Source of the DNA: an uncultured Dietzia sp.
GTDB taxonomy: Bacteria > Actinomycetota > Actinomycetes > Mycobacteriales > Mycobacteriaceae
Assembly: GCA_946570335.1 (NCBI GenBank)
Contig: CAMNYG010000096.1
Coordinates: forward strand, 1-5,896
Length of the DNA: 5,896 bases
Reading direction: 5' to 3'
Part shown: one piece after another, positions 5,379 through 5,896 of the stretch
Layout of the letters: every line of letters starts with the position of its first letter
How positions within the stretch are numbered: the first letter of the stretch is position 1
Program-made: the position numbers and the translations under genes
Notes under the pieces: model-generated
Seen by the model: the letters and a program-made list of their open reading frames with translations, nothing else
What the model was told of the DNA's origin: nothing
The model's database searches: none

Positions 5379-5896
5379 AGTCAACCCGTGTCGTCGTCGT
5401 CATGGGCGGAGACCCCGCGCAACGCGCGGTACGGACAGCGGACCTCCTCACCGGGACAGGGGAGACGGCCCTGCTCCTCACCGGACACCCCGACGCCGTG
5501 GATCCGCGCCTCGACACCGGTGAGTCCGGCTGCGTGGAGGTGCGTGCGGACGACCCGACCGCACGACTCGAGGCCTACAGATCCGGCGCCGTGGACCCTG
5601 ACGACGACGTGTTGGCGGCGCTGTCTGCAGGCGCGGACACCCCGCTGTCCGCGGTCCTGGGATGGGAGTACGCGCGCCGGGCCGCTGCGGCCGGCTACTG
5701 GGACGTGGTCGTCGTGGAACTCGACGGTGACCTCGCCGCCGTGCGTCGACTGGCGGCAGCCGGCCAACTGACGGCATTCATCGAGAACCGCTGGCCCGCC
5801 CACGTCCGATACGCGTCGATGGCCGCCGGGGAACTCGCCGACGTACGGGTCCGCGAGGCCCACCGGCTGGCGCTGCTCGCGGAGGACGTGGCCGGC
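5375..5896 (+). CDS. ArsA/GET3-like ATPase homologue with degenerate nucleotide-binding loop (3' end outside window)
   Basis: The frame is open from GTG 5375 to the window end (174 codons, no stop). The start overlaps the SRPBCC stop by four bases (GTGA) and has GGAGGG at 5359-5364, 10 bases upstream. The order of elements resembles the N-terminal half of ArsA/GET3 proteins: a first strand RVVVVMGG (5-12), a second strand and loop ALLLTGHPDAVDPRLD (32-47, where ArsA has a strand followed by DPAHS), an EVRADDPTARLEAY segment (55-68, compare the family's 'eiDp' segment), and a strand YWDVVVVELDGDLAAVRRL (108-126, compare 'yDvvVvDtaPtg..LrlL') followed by a helix. A Walker A GKGGxGKT is missing: the corresponding stretch reads GGDPAQRAVRT. 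ATP hydrolysis is therefore doubtful. Mycobacterial Rv2184c lies in the same place (recalled). The assignment rests on pattern and synteny; it could be a non-ATPase relative with a structural role for the SRPBCC partner. Confidence 0.75.
   Translation, partial: MKSTRVVVVMGGDPAQRAVRTADLLTGTGETALLLTGHPDAVDPRLDTGESGCVEVRADDPTARLEAYRSGAVDPDDDVLAALSAGADTPLSAVLGWEYARRAAAAGYWDVVVVELDGDLAAVRRLAAAGQLTAFIENRWPAHVRYASMAAGELADVRVREAHRLALLAEDVAG

Noticed and set aside
4848..5384. 178-codon minus-strand frame opposite the SRPBCC gene
   Set aside because: It covers the intergenic dyad and the SRPBCC gene, whose own protein shows a clear family pattern; the antisense translation has none.

Overview
The window looks like core chromosome of a GC-rich, mycolate-type actinomycete (order Mycobacteriales). 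The exact genus is a guess: Dietzia or Gordonia-like would fit. Evidence is the GTG/TTG starts, strong GC bias at third positions, a PimB'-type phosphatidylinositol mannosyltransferase, a FadD15-type acyl-CoA ligase, and a gene order that, from memory, follows M. tuberculosis Rv2190c-Rv2184c (ripC, pimB', fadD15, TB16.3-like, ArsA-like) and C. glutamicum cg2402-cg2400. I see no mobile element, CRISPR array, tRNA or rRNA, and nothing suggesting recent transfer.

Layout. At 1-473 (+) lies the C-terminal part of a secreted NlpC/P60 peptidoglycan hydrolase, cut by the window edge. A strong hairpin (495-535) closes it. At 640-1734 (+) is a second, complete NlpC/P60 hydrolase with signal peptide and coiled coils (RipC-like). 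Forty-eight bases later comes pimB' (1783-2934, +), probably co-transcribed with it. Convergent to pimB', with only 46 bases between stops, is a fadD15-like ligase gene (2981-4780, -). A 136-base divergent intergenic region (4781-4916) holds two inverted repeats and a plausible fadD promoter. It is followed by an SRPBCC/START-like protein gene (4917-5378, +). This overlaps by four bases (GTGA) the start of an ArsA/GET3-like protein gene (5375 to the window end, +) that lacks a recognisable Walker A loop and was easy to miss because it has no stop in the window.

Function. The left half serves the cell envelope: two hydrolases that would cut stem peptides during division, and the second mannosylation step in PIM/lipomannan/lipoarabinomannan synthesis. 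The right half is lipid-related: fatty acid activation to acyl-CoA, then a small hydrophobic-pocket protein coupled to a degenerate ArsA-like protein of unknown role. The most interesting points are the apparently nucleotide-binding-defective ArsA-like protein and the two dyads between the divergent promoters. I did not find a clearly new multi-gene system here.
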